From Sambucus nigra (Eukaryota > Streptophyta > Magnoliopsida > Dipsacales > Adoxaceae), in assembly GCA_949130495.1 (NCBI GenBank), contig OX422214.1, positions 256,312,187-256,376,186 on the forward strand: 64,000 nucleotides of DNA, written 5' to 3'. How positions within the stretch are numbered: position 1 is the stretch's first letter; each line of letters opens with the position of its first letter. The notes beneath the pieces were generated by a model. It had not been told where the DNA came from, ran no database searches, and saw only the letters and a list, made by a program, of their open reading frames with translations. Below are positions 11,271-22,480 of this stretch, piece by piece. The position numbers and the translations under genes were made by a program.

Positions 11271-12474
11271 TGTAAGAGGGTACTTTAGATAAGAAGGAGG
11301 CATAACCCCTACTTGAGTATGGTAGTGATAAGCTAACTTAGCCAAAGCCCTAGATTAATGATAAGACATACAAAGACAAACCCAATGAAGATAAAAATCA
11401 GTTTAAACTCACAAATCTCTCCTGTATAACTCGGGAAATAGTAATGAACTTTAGAAGTAACTTAGCTAGAGGGAGAGAGAAGTAAGCACCCTAGATACAC
11501 CTTAGTAGGCAGGTAGAAACACACCAAATACCCTCAAGAATCTTTTTCAAGTATTAAAAGCTTCGTAATAAATAACAATGGTGAGTGAGCAAACTCTCTG
11601 GTTTGCAATAACTCTCTCTGGCGTGTCTCTCTCTCTTAGTAATAACTCTTGAACTCTCAAAATATCATCCTCTCCTCAAAGGTGGTCGGGGTCCTTAAAT
11701 AGCCCCCCACACCACCCTCGAGGCAACTCAGTCATTAAAGACTATGAAAGACATCCCTCATACTTTATATTACAACATTAAATGCCTGATGCACTAGTTG
11801 TCTCCACGTCATAAACATTAAATGCCAAGACATACCTTTTGCCTAACCACTGTGTATCAGGGGGTTGTTGTCGCAGAGGTGGATCACCAACTGCCTGACA
11901 GCCCCAAATACCACGGTGGTTTATTCAAGTGAAGGTTTGACATTATTTAGTTGGATAGTGACATCACCTATAGTAGATGTGACATTAAATAGAGGGTTGT
12001 TTGGTTCTCAACTCAATGCCCGATGGAACTCCAAGCTTCTTTGCCTGAGGTTCCACGGCAAGGGTCCTTCAGTGTTCTACCAGGTGTGTCTAAGATGGTC
12101 AGAATAAGCCCCAAAGGTGCCTCACTTATCAATCCTCCAAACCAGATCCCTCTAAAGTTCCCACGGCGAGGTCATTCGATAGAGCATGAAAGCTCTCCCA
12201 GGCCCTGCCAAGCCTGGTCTCTCGCGAGTACCGTTTGACCTCACACTAAAACTCATTATTATTCTCGTTACATCATTACAACCATTTATAGCTTATAGTC
12301 AATCATAAATAGAAATACAATATGACTAATACAACAAGCTAAATTATGAGTTGCCATGACAAGGTGCCTCGCTGAGTTGCCACGCTTGAGCTGCCTCGGT
12401 TGCTTAATCTCAAACACTTTTGCCAATTAGGGAATTATCCCTAATCTTAGGATTACCTTTGATCCCCCTCTACA
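11271..12474 (-). repeat. L3 3' LTR
   Basis: 1204 bases from TGTAAGAGGG to CTACA on the plus strand. It matches 25218-26414 throughout. It contains the TATA-like CTATTTAAGG (minus strand, about 11702-11693) also seen in the 5' LTR. The short plus-strand open frames at 11865-12238 are LTR sequence, also present in altered form in the other LTR, and are not called genes. Confidence 0.88.
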
Positions 12475-12490
12475 CTTGCCCCTTCGTGAA
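12475..12490 (-). other. L3 polypurine tract
   Basis: On the minus strand GAAGGGGCAAG directly precedes the 3' LTR start. A purine run here primes plus-strand DNA synthesis. Confidence 0.6.
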
Positions 12491-13404
12491 GAGATTTGTT
12501 GGGACAAGAAATGTCTGTATGAAACTTCTCAATCCGATGAACCCTCTCTGCGTCAAAAAAATTCTGGGCTCCTCTCTTTGTTAGAACCGCAGCGTTATAA
12601 TTCCCAGGAAAAAGTAAAATTCTCCCCAATGTACCTGAGCCGAAGAGCCATAATTTATTAGGGCTTGGGCGAAGGGACATCGCTACTTTTCCTCATGTTG
12701 TTCCTCAATCGTTCTAGCTTTACTATTTGAAAGTCTCCCGAAAGGTCTACTAACCTTCTCAAATACTCGTTTGGTCTCTTGGTAAGTAAAATTATCCCTT
12801 GTGATGCTTCTCTATGTCCGAAAAAGTAGAAATTCTCCTCGGTGTAACTGGGTCACAATTTAAAAAACATTTGGACATGTGGCGAGGGGACATGGTAGCT
12901 TTTTAAACCGTTGAGGCACTGTCTTCGATGGGAGTCATTGGATATGCCTGACAAAAATTCTGGCGCCAAAACTCCAACTTGATGGAGAAGGCAACTCCCT
13001 TATTTTCCCAAAGCGTCACTTCGTTAATGATGTGGCGCTGTCTTTTTAACTATCGAGACCCTTCTCGATGTGCCACGTGTTCATTTGAAATGATTATAGG
13101 CGACCTTTGCACGTGTGATGGTGGGAAACTCCAACAGTCGATTTTGAAACCCTTCAAACGTCTCTTTTTTTTCAAAACCCTTCTCTTTACTTCATCTTCT
13201 TCAAGCTCCCCACATTCCTTAGAGATAGAAACTCTGTGCGATCTTTGTGCGACCTCCATTATTGCCCCATTCTTTACTCAGTCTCCTCCTCTCATCTTTT
13301 GCACCACCACCTGCGGTTGTGCTCCTCCCCTCTTGTTCTTAGCCCTTCTTACCCAGCTATATCATTCATTACCACTCTCTCATAGCTTTTTCAAGTACTT
13401 CCAA
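12491..13404 (+). promoter_or_regulatory. Upstream region and probable promoter of the L3 antisense ORF
   Basis: No coding sequence is supported here. The stretch has CCACGTGT (G-box-like) at about 13074, and a pyrimidine-rich tract with CTTCATCTTCTTCAAGCTCC around 13189-13210, as in plant 5' leaders. These lie 200-330 bases before the open frame of the antisense ORF. The 157-codon open frame at 12979 is low-complexity and overlaps this region; it is not considered a gene. Promoter activity is inferred. Confidence 0.35.
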
Positions 13405-16400
13405 GGTTGTCGCCACCACTCAGCCAGGTTCCCCTTCTGCCGCCACCCTTAGCAACGCTGCCCTAGATGATGCTCGTCAAGAGAAACTACGATTCTATCG
13501 TAGAGCGCCCATCTTTGAAGAAGATAATAAGTTTCCTGAGGCATACAGGACCTTCCACTTCTCATCCAAGTTTGACCCCTTACTGTTGGGTGATGAGGAG
13601 ATGGATTCCTCAAAGTGGGGCTATCTTCCACCCGAGGAGACTCTGCGTTTCTGTCTGGACCGTGGTGACTTCACCTATTCTCAGATTGACTTCGAAGCAC
13701 CTAGGGGTCACCATCCCATTATACTTCTTGACACACACACATGCAGAGATCCCACGCCACTGCTCTTACGAAGGTTGGGTTGCATCCAACCTACTGGTTT
13801 GGCGAGTTTACCCTCTCTAAGCACAACGCGGCACTCCAAGTGCTAGTCTCCCGATGGAACATCACAACCCACACCTTCTTCGCTGCATGGGGGTAGTTTA
13901 CCGTTACACTGGAGGACGTCTGTGAACTCCTTGGGTTTGAGCCCATGGGCGAGTTCACTTACCACGACGAGCCTCTGGATGTCGAAGAGGCTGCTGATTG
14001 AGTTGAGCTGGATGGGATCTCCCGCAGTTGCACCGGTTCCTCAAGCAAAGCCACATTTGCCCCCTTATCAACTGTTTTTTCAAAGCGCTGACGCCGACGG
14101 ATGTTAGTGATGTAACGGGCCGCGGTAGAGGTACCTCCCTAGAACTACCAGCCTACATACTTGTAATTCTTTCACACTTTTTTCTTACTGGGAAACCCAA
14201 TGATCAGCCCAGGAGGGACCTAATAAACTTCCCATTCATTTGGCCAGGGGGTTCAACCTTCCTCTGACCGCCATTGCCCTGTGGTGCCTCTACACCTGGT
14301 TGGATCGGACACACATCGATATGGCACGATCACTGGGTCGTTACAACTTGGTGAATTTTGCCAATACCATCATTTTGACGGGCTTCCTCTACACCCTCTT
14401 TCCTGCAATTGTGGCCAAGTACGTTTCTCTGCCTGTGAGCCAAGGTATCAAGCCCCCACGCCTCCTATGTTTTCACAAAAAATAAAGTCGAAAGGAAATA
14501 ATGGAGGTTTTTGACCATTTAGACTCCTTTGTGATGTGGCCATATAGTGAGTCTACCTTTTCCCATAGTTGGGACTTCTTTCCTTCTGTAGCCACAACGG
14601 TCAGGTTCAATATTCTTATAGAAGATCCCTCACAAGTAGTAGTTCTTCTTTTCACCCCTCCTACACTGAATGTGGATACACCTCAGAGCCTTACAACCCT
14701 GATAGGTGCAGAAGGCAGTTCGGGTTCGATCAGGGGCCCCCTCAATCTATGTTCCAGGACAACCACTCAAAGGCCACATTCCCTGAAGCCTTCACCTTTT
14801 ATACTGTAGGCGCGGTTCTTCGTGTGACATCCACTATCGATGGTCGTGTCACCCTTCCTAGTGCTACTAGGAAGGGAGATGTATCCATTTATTTTGCCAC
14901 CAAGTTCCATTTTGAGCAGTTGGAAATGATTCACGAGTTCATTTAGTCCCCTCCTTAATATCCCCCAATCCTTTCCTTCTCTTCTTCTGAGCTGGGTCTT
15001 AAGGGTAACTCCGTGCTTTGGGTTGAGTTTCCCTTGAGTACAACCCTGAAACAATCTCCCCAAGAATTACCCCCTTATTTCCCAATGATTCCCACTGCCA
15101 TCCCGAAGTTCAAGGCCGTTGCAGCTCCCAAACAAACTGCCCCTTTGGCCGAAGCTGCCACGGAAGAGGGGCCTTCTCAGCCGCCTGCTAAGAAGACCAA
15201 GTCCAAGAAATATAAGGCCCAAGTCAAACGCAAACTCCTTTAGAGGCATTCCCAATTGCCTCCAATCCCCCTCCTATGTCTCCAGAGATAGCTGAAGAGC
15301 TAAGGAGGCAGGTGCAAGCCGAAGTCGATAGAATACATGCTGAGTTTCAATGGCGCGCTATCACTATTTCTCCTTCGGGTACATTCCCCATAATCATGGT
15401 TGATCCCACGGAGCCAATGAAAAAAAGGAGAAGAAGTATGAGGGTACCTGAAACTAGTGGTGCAACGAGCTCCAAAAAGAAAATGCTGGGTACCAAGACC
15501 CAGAAGAGACAAACTCTTGAGAAACCTCCATCACTAGTTCTTTCTGTTGCTGCCTCCTTGCCACCTTCACCAGTAGTTATACCTTCTCGTTATCCCTATG
15601 GATATGAGTTATGTGTGAATTATTTATTTCTCATTCCCTTCTCTTAAGGTATGTTGCATCTGCTTATTTCTTACTAAGAAATTGTTTTGGTGTAGGGAGT
15701 TGGAGAAGAAAGGCCCAATACTCGTAGTCCCCCCAGTCCCCCTGTAAGCCGCTTCATGGGGGGGAGTTACGGTATATCTCAAGACGATATCACTCCTCCT
15801 CGTTACCTCATGACAGGCCTTACCTACTCACGGAGGTTGTCCTCCCAATGGGCCAAAGAAGCTGCTGCGGGGGCCACTACCATCGGGTCTGCTGAAATGC
15901 CCTACCAACCAGAGGTAACTACTATAGCCTCTTCTGAGTTACCATTGGAGCGAGAGGTCCCTCTGACCCTCACTATGATCTAAGAGAGTGCTTCTGAGGT
16001 AAATTTCTTGCCAAGTCTCATGTATTTTATTTATCCCATTGCCTTGTTTATCAATTCTAACATGTTGGACTATTTTAGGTGGAAGTGGCAGCGCTGAAAA
16101 CTTACATTCTCCTTCTTCCTACGTTGTCAAGACCCCTTGCTGCAGTTCCTATTTTTGGTGCCATAACGGGGGTAAGTTAGGTGCATTTCTTTCCCCTTAT
16201 TCTTTTGTGTTTACTTCTTTTGCCTGACACTTTGCTTTTCATTTGTATCTTTTTTTAAAGTCTCTCTCCACCCTTTGCCCTGAGTGGTCTTTTCCCCTCC
16301 CAGGCCCAGGTTGGTGCTACTGCTTTCGTTGGGGCATCTCTTGAAGGTTCAACGTCTTCTTTTGATGTTGCCCCCATGATATCTTTAGTAACTTATGTTG

Positions 16401-16540
16401 GTAAAGGAAGTTTGCCTACTATTGAGGCTTCAGCATCCAAGGGCTCCGTTGAGGCTTCTGAGGTAATGAGCCCGCCTCCAATAGTTTCTACCCTTGTGGC
16501 CCCCGTGGTGACTCCCATTCTCGCTCCTACTGCTACAGAG

Positions 16541-17708
16541 GTACTTTGATAGTTTCTCTGTATTTCTTAGTTTCTCGAACTTCAACTATATTTGTGACTT
16601 AACAATGGAAACACTTGTTAAGTTTTTTTCATAAATTCCACCTGTATTGGTGGCTTAACAATGAAAACACTTGTTAAGGCTTCTCATAAACTCCACCTAT
16701 ATCGGTGACTTAACAAAAAAAAACACTTGTTAAGATTTTTCATAAACTCCACCTATATCGGTGACTTAATAACGAAAACACTTGTTATGATTTTTCATAA
16801 ACTCCACCTATATCGGTGACTTAACAACGAAAACACTTGATAAGATTTTTCATAAACTCCACCTATATCGGTGACTTAACAACCAAAACATTTTTTGAGA
16901 TTTTTCATAAACTCCACCTATATCGGTGACTTAACAACAAAAACACTTGTTAAGGTTTTTCATAAACTTCACCTATATCGGTGACTTAACAACGAAAACA
17001 CTTGTTAAGATTTTTCATAAACTCCACCTATATTGGTGACTTAACAACCAAAACACTTCTTGAGATTTTTCATAAACTCCACCTATATCGGTGACTTAAC
17101 AAAAAAAATACTTGTTAAGATTTTTCATAAACTCCACCTATATCGGTGACTTAACAACGAAAACACTTGTTAAGATTTTTCATAGACTCCACCTATATCG
17201 GTGACTTAACAACGAAAACACTTGTTAAGATTTTTCATAAACTCCACCTATATCGGTGACTGAACAACGAAAACACTTGTTAAGATTTTTCATAAAATCC
17301 ACCTATATCGGTGACTGAACAACGAAAACACTTGTTAAGATTTTTCATAAACTCCACCTATATCGGTGACTTAACAATTAAAACACTTGTTAAGATTTTT
17401 CATAAACTCCACCTATATCGGTGGCTTAACAACGAAAACACTTTTTGAGATTTTTCATAAACTCCACCTATACCGGTGACTTAACAACAAAAACACTTGT
17501 TAAGATTTTTCATAAACTCCACCTATATCGGTGACTTAACAACGAAAGCACTTATTAAGATTTTTCATAGACTCAACCTATATCGGTGACTTAATAACGA
17601 AAATACTTGTTAAGATTTTTCATAAACTCCACCTATGTCGGTGACTTAACAACGAAAACACTTGTTAAGATTTTTCATAAACTCCTTGTTTCCTCTAACT
17701 GTTTTCAG
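16541..17708 (+). other. Apparent last intron of the L3 antisense ORF
   Basis: Exon-like sequence ends ...GCTACAGAG followed by GTACTTTG at 16541, and resumes after CTGTTTTCAG at 17708 with a readable Ser/Pro-rich segment. The donor is acceptable and the acceptor has a pyrimidine-rich lead. The whole 55-bp array lies inside. No cDNA is available, so the splice is a prediction. Confidence 0.5.
16590..17690 (+). repeat. 55-bp tandem array in L3, about 20 units
   Basis: Twenty units of about 55 bases, marked by GGTGACTTAACAAC every 55 positions (for example 16705, 16760, 16815 and on to 17640). Each unit holds CTTAACAA-CGAAAACAC-TTGTTAAG, a perfect 8-bp inverted repeat with a 9-base loop, and then ATTTTTCATAAACTCCACCTATATC. 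Most units differ from the consensus by 0-5 bases. The outermost left units are more diverged, as expected at array edges. Confidence 0.92.
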
Positions 17709-18390
17709 GTTGCTTAGGAGGATTCTTCACCAGTTCCTTCGCATGTTGCCTCGCCCCATTGTGAACCTGTCGGTTCTGAAGAAACTAGCCAAAATAATCA
17801 AGGTTCCACGACAAGTGCTGCTGCGGAGAGCGAATCTGTATGCGAGCTTCATCTGCCCAACTTGGATCCTCACGCCTTTTGCCTGATGGTACTCCAACGT
17901 TCTCCCCAAATGCCTGCCAACCACCGTTTGACACTCGAGCAACTTGTGAGATATCATCCTGAAACCTTCACAGTGGACTGCCTTCTTTCAAATATCTCAG
18001 TTATGAGATACAGGCTTTAAGGCATGGCCACCGTCATTGCTGAAATCACCAATACTCCAACTGCAAACGTTACCAGACCCCTCCTCAACCAACTCCTGGA
18101 TTATCTGAGGGAGTTGGGTCGCGATGGGTTCCGTTTTGACTGGCTCATCGTGCATTTAAAGACTTTGAAGAGCCAGCGATTGGACAGCCAGAGGGAGATC
18201 TTACAAAAACATCAGGAGGATCAGCGGGCCGAGGAAGCTAAGTTGGCCGAGCTAGTACCTCTCCTCGGAGCCATTAATAAGGAGGTGGAGGACCTCGAAG
18301 AAGCTCTGCGTTTGGCAAAGCTAAAATGAGAGGAACTTCTTATCAAACGTACACAAGCACAGACTACGTTTGAAGTTTCCATTAATGCCT

Positions 18391-18721
18391 AACGGTCTCG
18401 CTTAGAAGCTTCTTCGGGCCTTCCTGGAGATTTTTTCTCCTCCCCATATTTGAGGTTCCTCCTGGGTCAATGAGTTTTTATATATGTATTTTTTTTCATG
18501 TAATTCTTGGGCGATAGCTCCTAATTTTGTAATGCCCCCAGGGTTTATGAATGAAAAGGATATTTATTCTCTTATGCCATTCCTTTATGTTACAACTTAT
18601 TGCATGGATTATGAAGTGTGAAGTTCCATAATTATTTTATCTCTACTTGAATTGTAATAGAAAGAACTTGCATACTCATCATAAGAAAGAACTTGTGTAT
18701 TCATAAGAATAGCCAAATACA
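18391..18721. other. Zone between the convergent ends of L3 pol and its antisense ORF
   Basis: No coding sequence. The plus strand has a TATATATGTATTTTTTTTCATGTAATT stretch near 18480-18505 and AATGAAAAGG near 18550, compatible with plant poly(A) signals for the antisense ORF. The L3 pol ends at 18722 from the other side, so the two transcripts would converge here. Confidence 0.4.
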
Positions 18722-20340
18722 TCAGTGGTTAAACATAACTTCCTGCACATGATAAACCTTCAACCACTTATTGTTAATATTGAATGGTTTATCTTCTTCC
18801 ATTTTTGAAATTAAGCAATAACCTGAGTCATGAGCCTCCTTTACGATGAAAGGCCCCTCCCAATTCGCTGTAAAATTAGGTAGAGGAAGCCCCCTAATAT
18901 GTTTAACGACTGCCTTCAATACAAGATCTCCCTCCATGAAGTTCCTTGGTCTCACAAGTTATCATATGCCCCGGAGAGTTTTCTCGTGCACATTTGGAAG
19001 TGTTGCATCGCATTATCTCGGTGTCCGTCCAACGCTTCCAACTACACATGTCTATTCTGAGGGAGCATGCTACTTCGCAAAGCATATCGAGCCAAGGGAA
19101 CTTCTAACTCTACTGGGATAATTGCCTCGGCCCCATAAATAAGAGAGAACGGTGTATACCTTGTAGGCTTCCTCTTAGTCGTCCGATAGGCCCATAAAAC
19201 GGCTGGTATCTTATCATCCCACGATCCTGGGAAATCCTCCATCATTGTAGCCATGATATTGAACAAAGTCTTGTTAGTCGCTTCGGCTTGACCATTTCCC
19301 TTTGGGTACGCCACCGTCGAAGTGTGATGGATAATGGAGTATTTGTCTGTGAGCATCGTTACCTCTGAATTGACGAAAGGGGTTCCATTGTCTGAAAGAA
19401 TAACCTTTGGGATCCCAAAATGGAAAATGATGTATTCTCTGATGAAGTTGGTCACTACTCCTGTTGTTGACCTTCTTAGTGGTATCGCCTCAGCCCACTT
19501 TGTGAAATACTCTGTTGCTACTAGGATCCATATCTCCCCCCTCGAAGAAGGGTGTATTGCCCCTACCAGGTCGAACGCCTAAGTGTGAAAAGGGTAAGGC
19601 GTTGCCAGGGAGTTTAAGTATGCCGATGGGGCATGGATCATATTTCTATGAAGCTGGCAAGCCTTGCACCTTCGAACAAACTCGTAGAATCTTTCTCTAT
19701 CATTCGTTAATAGTAGCCCAAAATCATCAGATGGTCATATAACTTGGCTCCTCCTATATGAGCTGGATCATGCACCTGTTTGAGAATCTCGGCTAACTCT
19801 TCCTTTGTGATGTAATGCAATGGCCTGTTAAAGTATCCCCTTCACTAAAGCTTCCCCTCTTGAATGTAGAATCGGGGAGCCCTTCGTCGGAGTCCTATCG
19901 CATCAATTTTCTCTGTTGGGATAACCCCATCTTTAATAAAGTCAATATAAGGTTGTCTCCAGTCAGCCTGAGCCTCTATGAAATAACACTCAACTGCTTC
20001 AAAGAATAATTGGCATTTGTCGCGCTTCCGTTGTAGCTCTGCCACATCCTGCCTCATGCTAGGCCAGAAATACCTCTTCCTTTGCATTTTTAGAGGGGTG
20101 TCTCAGTTGTTTCGCAGTGATCTTTATGTGTTTTCTTTAATCTTTACCCTGCCTCCTCTCGACCGATGCATCTCGACAGCCATCCTCCTACATTTTTGAA
20201 GTAAAGGTTTCCCTGGTTAGTAAAGTACTGGGCCAACTCTCTGATCCCCATCATTCCTTCACCAGTCTCCAGTTGCCTCTTATTCTCTCCCCTCCAGTAC
20301 GCGTCCTCCTCCATCGGTAAAATTAGTTGTTCCATTGAAG
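18722..20340 (-). pseudogene. pol (IN): L3 integrase with two zinc-finger-like segments
   Basis: Minus strand. A first segment reads GNLYFKNVGGWLSRCIGREE (about 20215) and then RYFWPSMRQDVAELQRKRDKC (about 20080-20018), which looks like the HHCC finger of a Tat integrase. After DWRQPYIDFIKDGVIP and LRRRAPRFYIQEGKLYRRSF (to about 19840) comes a second, canonical finger: VHDPAHIGGAKLYDHL, then FVRRCKACQLH near 19680-19660. The core follows with FDLVGAIHP (about 19580), LSDNGTPF (about 19395) and GQAEATNKTL (about 19290) as D, D and E. LWAYRTTKRKPT and a C-terminal WEGPFIVKEAHDSGYCL (18880-18820) end the protein. Stops or frame changes lie near 20144, 19710, 19590, 19042 and 18960. The doubling of the finger region is unusual and may be a duplication or template-switch product. 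Confidence 0.8.
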
Positions 20341-20353
20341 GAGATGTTCTTCA

Positions 20354-20905
20354 TTAAATCACGATAGTAGTTGTATTGCTCATCATAATCATCTTCTGGG
20401 CGATGGTGGCATAGGCGCCTAGGTGATGGTTCATTATTCTGGGCTGCCTCTTGATTTTGGTCCGATGGAACTGGTCAAGGAGCCTCTGAATGATCGTTCT
20501 GTATGGTGCTAGGCTCATGTGTTTCAATGCGTATTCTCCATTCACTTGCTGCACCACAAAGTTTGAATCCCCCTTGATGCAAAGTGAACGAATTCCTCTT
20601 CGAAGAGCCTCTAATAATCCCAACACCAATGCTTCATATTCTGCCTCGTTGTTAGAGCAAAGGAAATCTAACTTGTAAGAAAGGCCAATCTCCTCCATTC
20701 CTTTTAAAATAATAACCCCTGCTCCTCCTTTCTTTTCTGCTGATGACCCATCGAACTGCATTGTGCATTCCTCATTCGTTGCATCTAGGTGATTGGCCTC
20801 CAAGTCATCTCCTGGAATGCTTTCTTTGGGTGGTTCAAATATTCCTGAAGGGAAAATAGCCAATAGATCCACATACGCCTGGATTTTGATTGCGCAAGGA
20901 ACCAC
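20354..20905 (-). pseudogene. pol (aRH): L3 second (archaeal-like) RNase H
   Basis: 183 codons open. MQFDGSS (about 20760), NNEAEYEALVLGL (about 20650) and IKGDSNFVVQQV (about 20575) supply the D-E-D residues. The end (RQPRIMNHHLGAYATIAQKM) corresponds to the usual NxxADALA tail, with ADALA changed to LGAYA. It follows the RT-linked RNase H without a gap and precedes the first finger segment. This short part contains no stop, but it belongs to a broken pol. Confidence 0.8.
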
Positions 20906-22480
20906 TCACTTTAAGTCATATTTGGAGAGGATAAGGAACCATCTAGCTACCCTGCCAGTCAATATAGTTCTTGAAAGAAAATACTTAATGGGATGACATC
21001 TCGTTATAATATGAATTGTAAAATACAACATATAATGTCTAAGTTTTTGTGCTACAAATATTAAGGCTAAATAATGCCTTTCTAAGCTACTATATCTAAC
21101 TTCTGGTCCATGGATGATCCTGCTGAGCTAGTAGATCGACCGTTCTTGCTCGTCAATCTCTTGTGCCAGCAAAGCTCCCACGGACCTCATGGTGGATGTG
21201 AGATACAGCTTCAACGATATTCCTGCCCTTGGGGAAACCATGATCTGTGGTGAAACGAGCAGCTTCTTCAGTCCGTTAAGAGACTCCTGGTTAACCCCCT
21301 CCCACCTAAACTTCGTGTTCTTTCGCAACAGCTTCATCAACGGATGTGTTATTTCGGCTAATCCAGGCACAAATCTCCTAAGGTATGAGACTTTACCGAG
21401 GAAACTTTTCAGCTCTTTCGCCATTCTCGGATATGGCATTTCTAATATCGCCCGTTGTTTATCTTGGTCCATCTGCACCCCTTGTCGATCAACCACAAAG
21501 CCTAGGAATTTCCCACTTGTCACCCCAAAAATGAACTTTAGTGGATTCATCTTTAACTTAAACTTCTTGCAATGGGAAAACACCTTCCTCAAATCGCTCA
21601 GATGGGACTCCTCCTTCCTTGACTTGATGACCAAATCGTCCACATAGAATTCCACAAACTTGTGAAAGAAGTCATGAAAAATGTCCATCATTGTTCTCTG
21701 GTAAGTCACCCCAGCGTTCTTGAGTCCAAACGTCATCACCTTGTCTATGAAGTTGCCTAATGGAGTTCTGAATGTTATTTTCTCTGCATCAGAGGGGTCC
21801 ATCTTGATCTGGTTGTACCCTACATACCTGTCCATGAAGCTATACATCTCGTGACCAGCCGTTGCATCTATCAGTCTATCAATGGAGGGCAGATGGAACT
21901 CATCTTTAGGACAAGCTCTATTCAAATCTCTAAATTCTACAAAGATCTTTATTTCGTTTTTATCTTTCTTCCCCACTGGGATAATACTGGACAGCCAGAT
22001 CGGGTGTTGTATCGGCTTGATAAACCCTGTTGTTAGTAAGCATTGAACTTCTTCCTTGATCGTCAAATCTAGCTCAGGCTTGTACATTCTCGTTGCTTAT
22101 TTTACTGGAATGGCTGAAGGCATCACATTCAACTTGTGACATCTCACTTCCTCGTTTAGCCCTTCCATCTCTATGTACTTCCACATGAAGACATCTATAA
22201 ACTCTTGAATCAATTCAACCAAGGCCCCTCGTTTCTCCTTACTGAGATCCTTCTAGATGAAGATGTGCCTTGGGTCTTCCCCTTCTTTTGCCAGGTTCAA
22301 CTGCTCTAGCTCTTGTTCCGGTGGCTTCGGTCGATCCGCCATGTAATCTAGTTCCTCGGTGACTTCCTCCACAAATTTCTGTATGCTGGAATTATCTATC
22401 ACCATACATTCTCCCCATTAATCCACCAGAAAACATTCATATATCGGGTCAACCTCATCATTAGCTTCCTCAGCCGCCCG
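20906..22480 (-). pseudogene. pol (RT-RH): L3 reverse transcriptase and RT-linked RNase H
   Basis: An N-terminal linker (DRPKPPEQELEQLNLAKEGE, about 22340) leads into a 319-codon open stretch (22087-21128). It carries RT blocks FIKPIQHPIWLSSIIPVGKK, IKIFVEFRDLNRACPKDEF and YSFMDRYVGYNQI, and VMTFGLKNAGVTYQR. The catalytic motif FYVDDLVIKS (about 21650-21620) has both aspartates intact. In place of the usual MDGFSGYNQI there is MDRYVGYNQI. A stop follows ERSIY at 21128. RNase H remains continue to about 20940 with VRYSSLERHYLALIF and SRTILTGRVARWFL. Further stops at about 22250 and 22094. This is the best preserved pol part of the Tat elements here. Confidence 0.85.

Larger units (their letters stand above)
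13405..18390 (+). pseudogene. L3 antisense ORF: plant mobile domain (PMD) protein, intron-containing, broken
   Basis: Antisense to L3 pol. The frame is open from about 13405 with an Ala/Thr-rich N-terminus (no ATG seen until 13586). It then reads LRFYRRAPIFEED, KWGYLPPEETLRFCLDRGDF and ATALTKVGLHPTYWFGEFTL, and the PMD core SRWNITTHTFFAAWG then FTVTLEDVCELLGFEPMG (13850-13950), with a stop where Glu is usual. PMD is a transposon-derived domain captured by some Tat elements; its role in the element is unknown. A frameshift lies at an AC microsatellite (13731-13740). Further on come a Lys/Ala-rich linker (15067-15243), a Ser/Pro-rich part, apparent introns at 15649-15695, 15999-16078 and 16541-17708, and a coiled-coil C-terminus (18024-18329, with LKSQRLDSQREIL). 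Several stops between 13990 and 14500. A spliced transcript is inferred. Confidence 0.72.

Noticed and set aside
11865..12238. Plus-strand open frames in the L3 3' LTR, with a similar one at 25769-26101
   Set aside because: They occur in both LTRs in altered form, antisense to the element, with no family pattern.
12979..13452. 157-codon plus-strand frame before the L3 antisense ORF
   Set aside because: Ser/Phe/Pro-rich composition from a pyrimidine-rich leader; no recognisable domain, and it overlaps a different frame that carries the PMD protein start.
16590..17690. Regular short repeats resembling a CRISPR array
   Set aside because: There are no unique spacers: the whole 55-base unit is repeated, it lies in a plant retroelement, and there are no cas-like genes.
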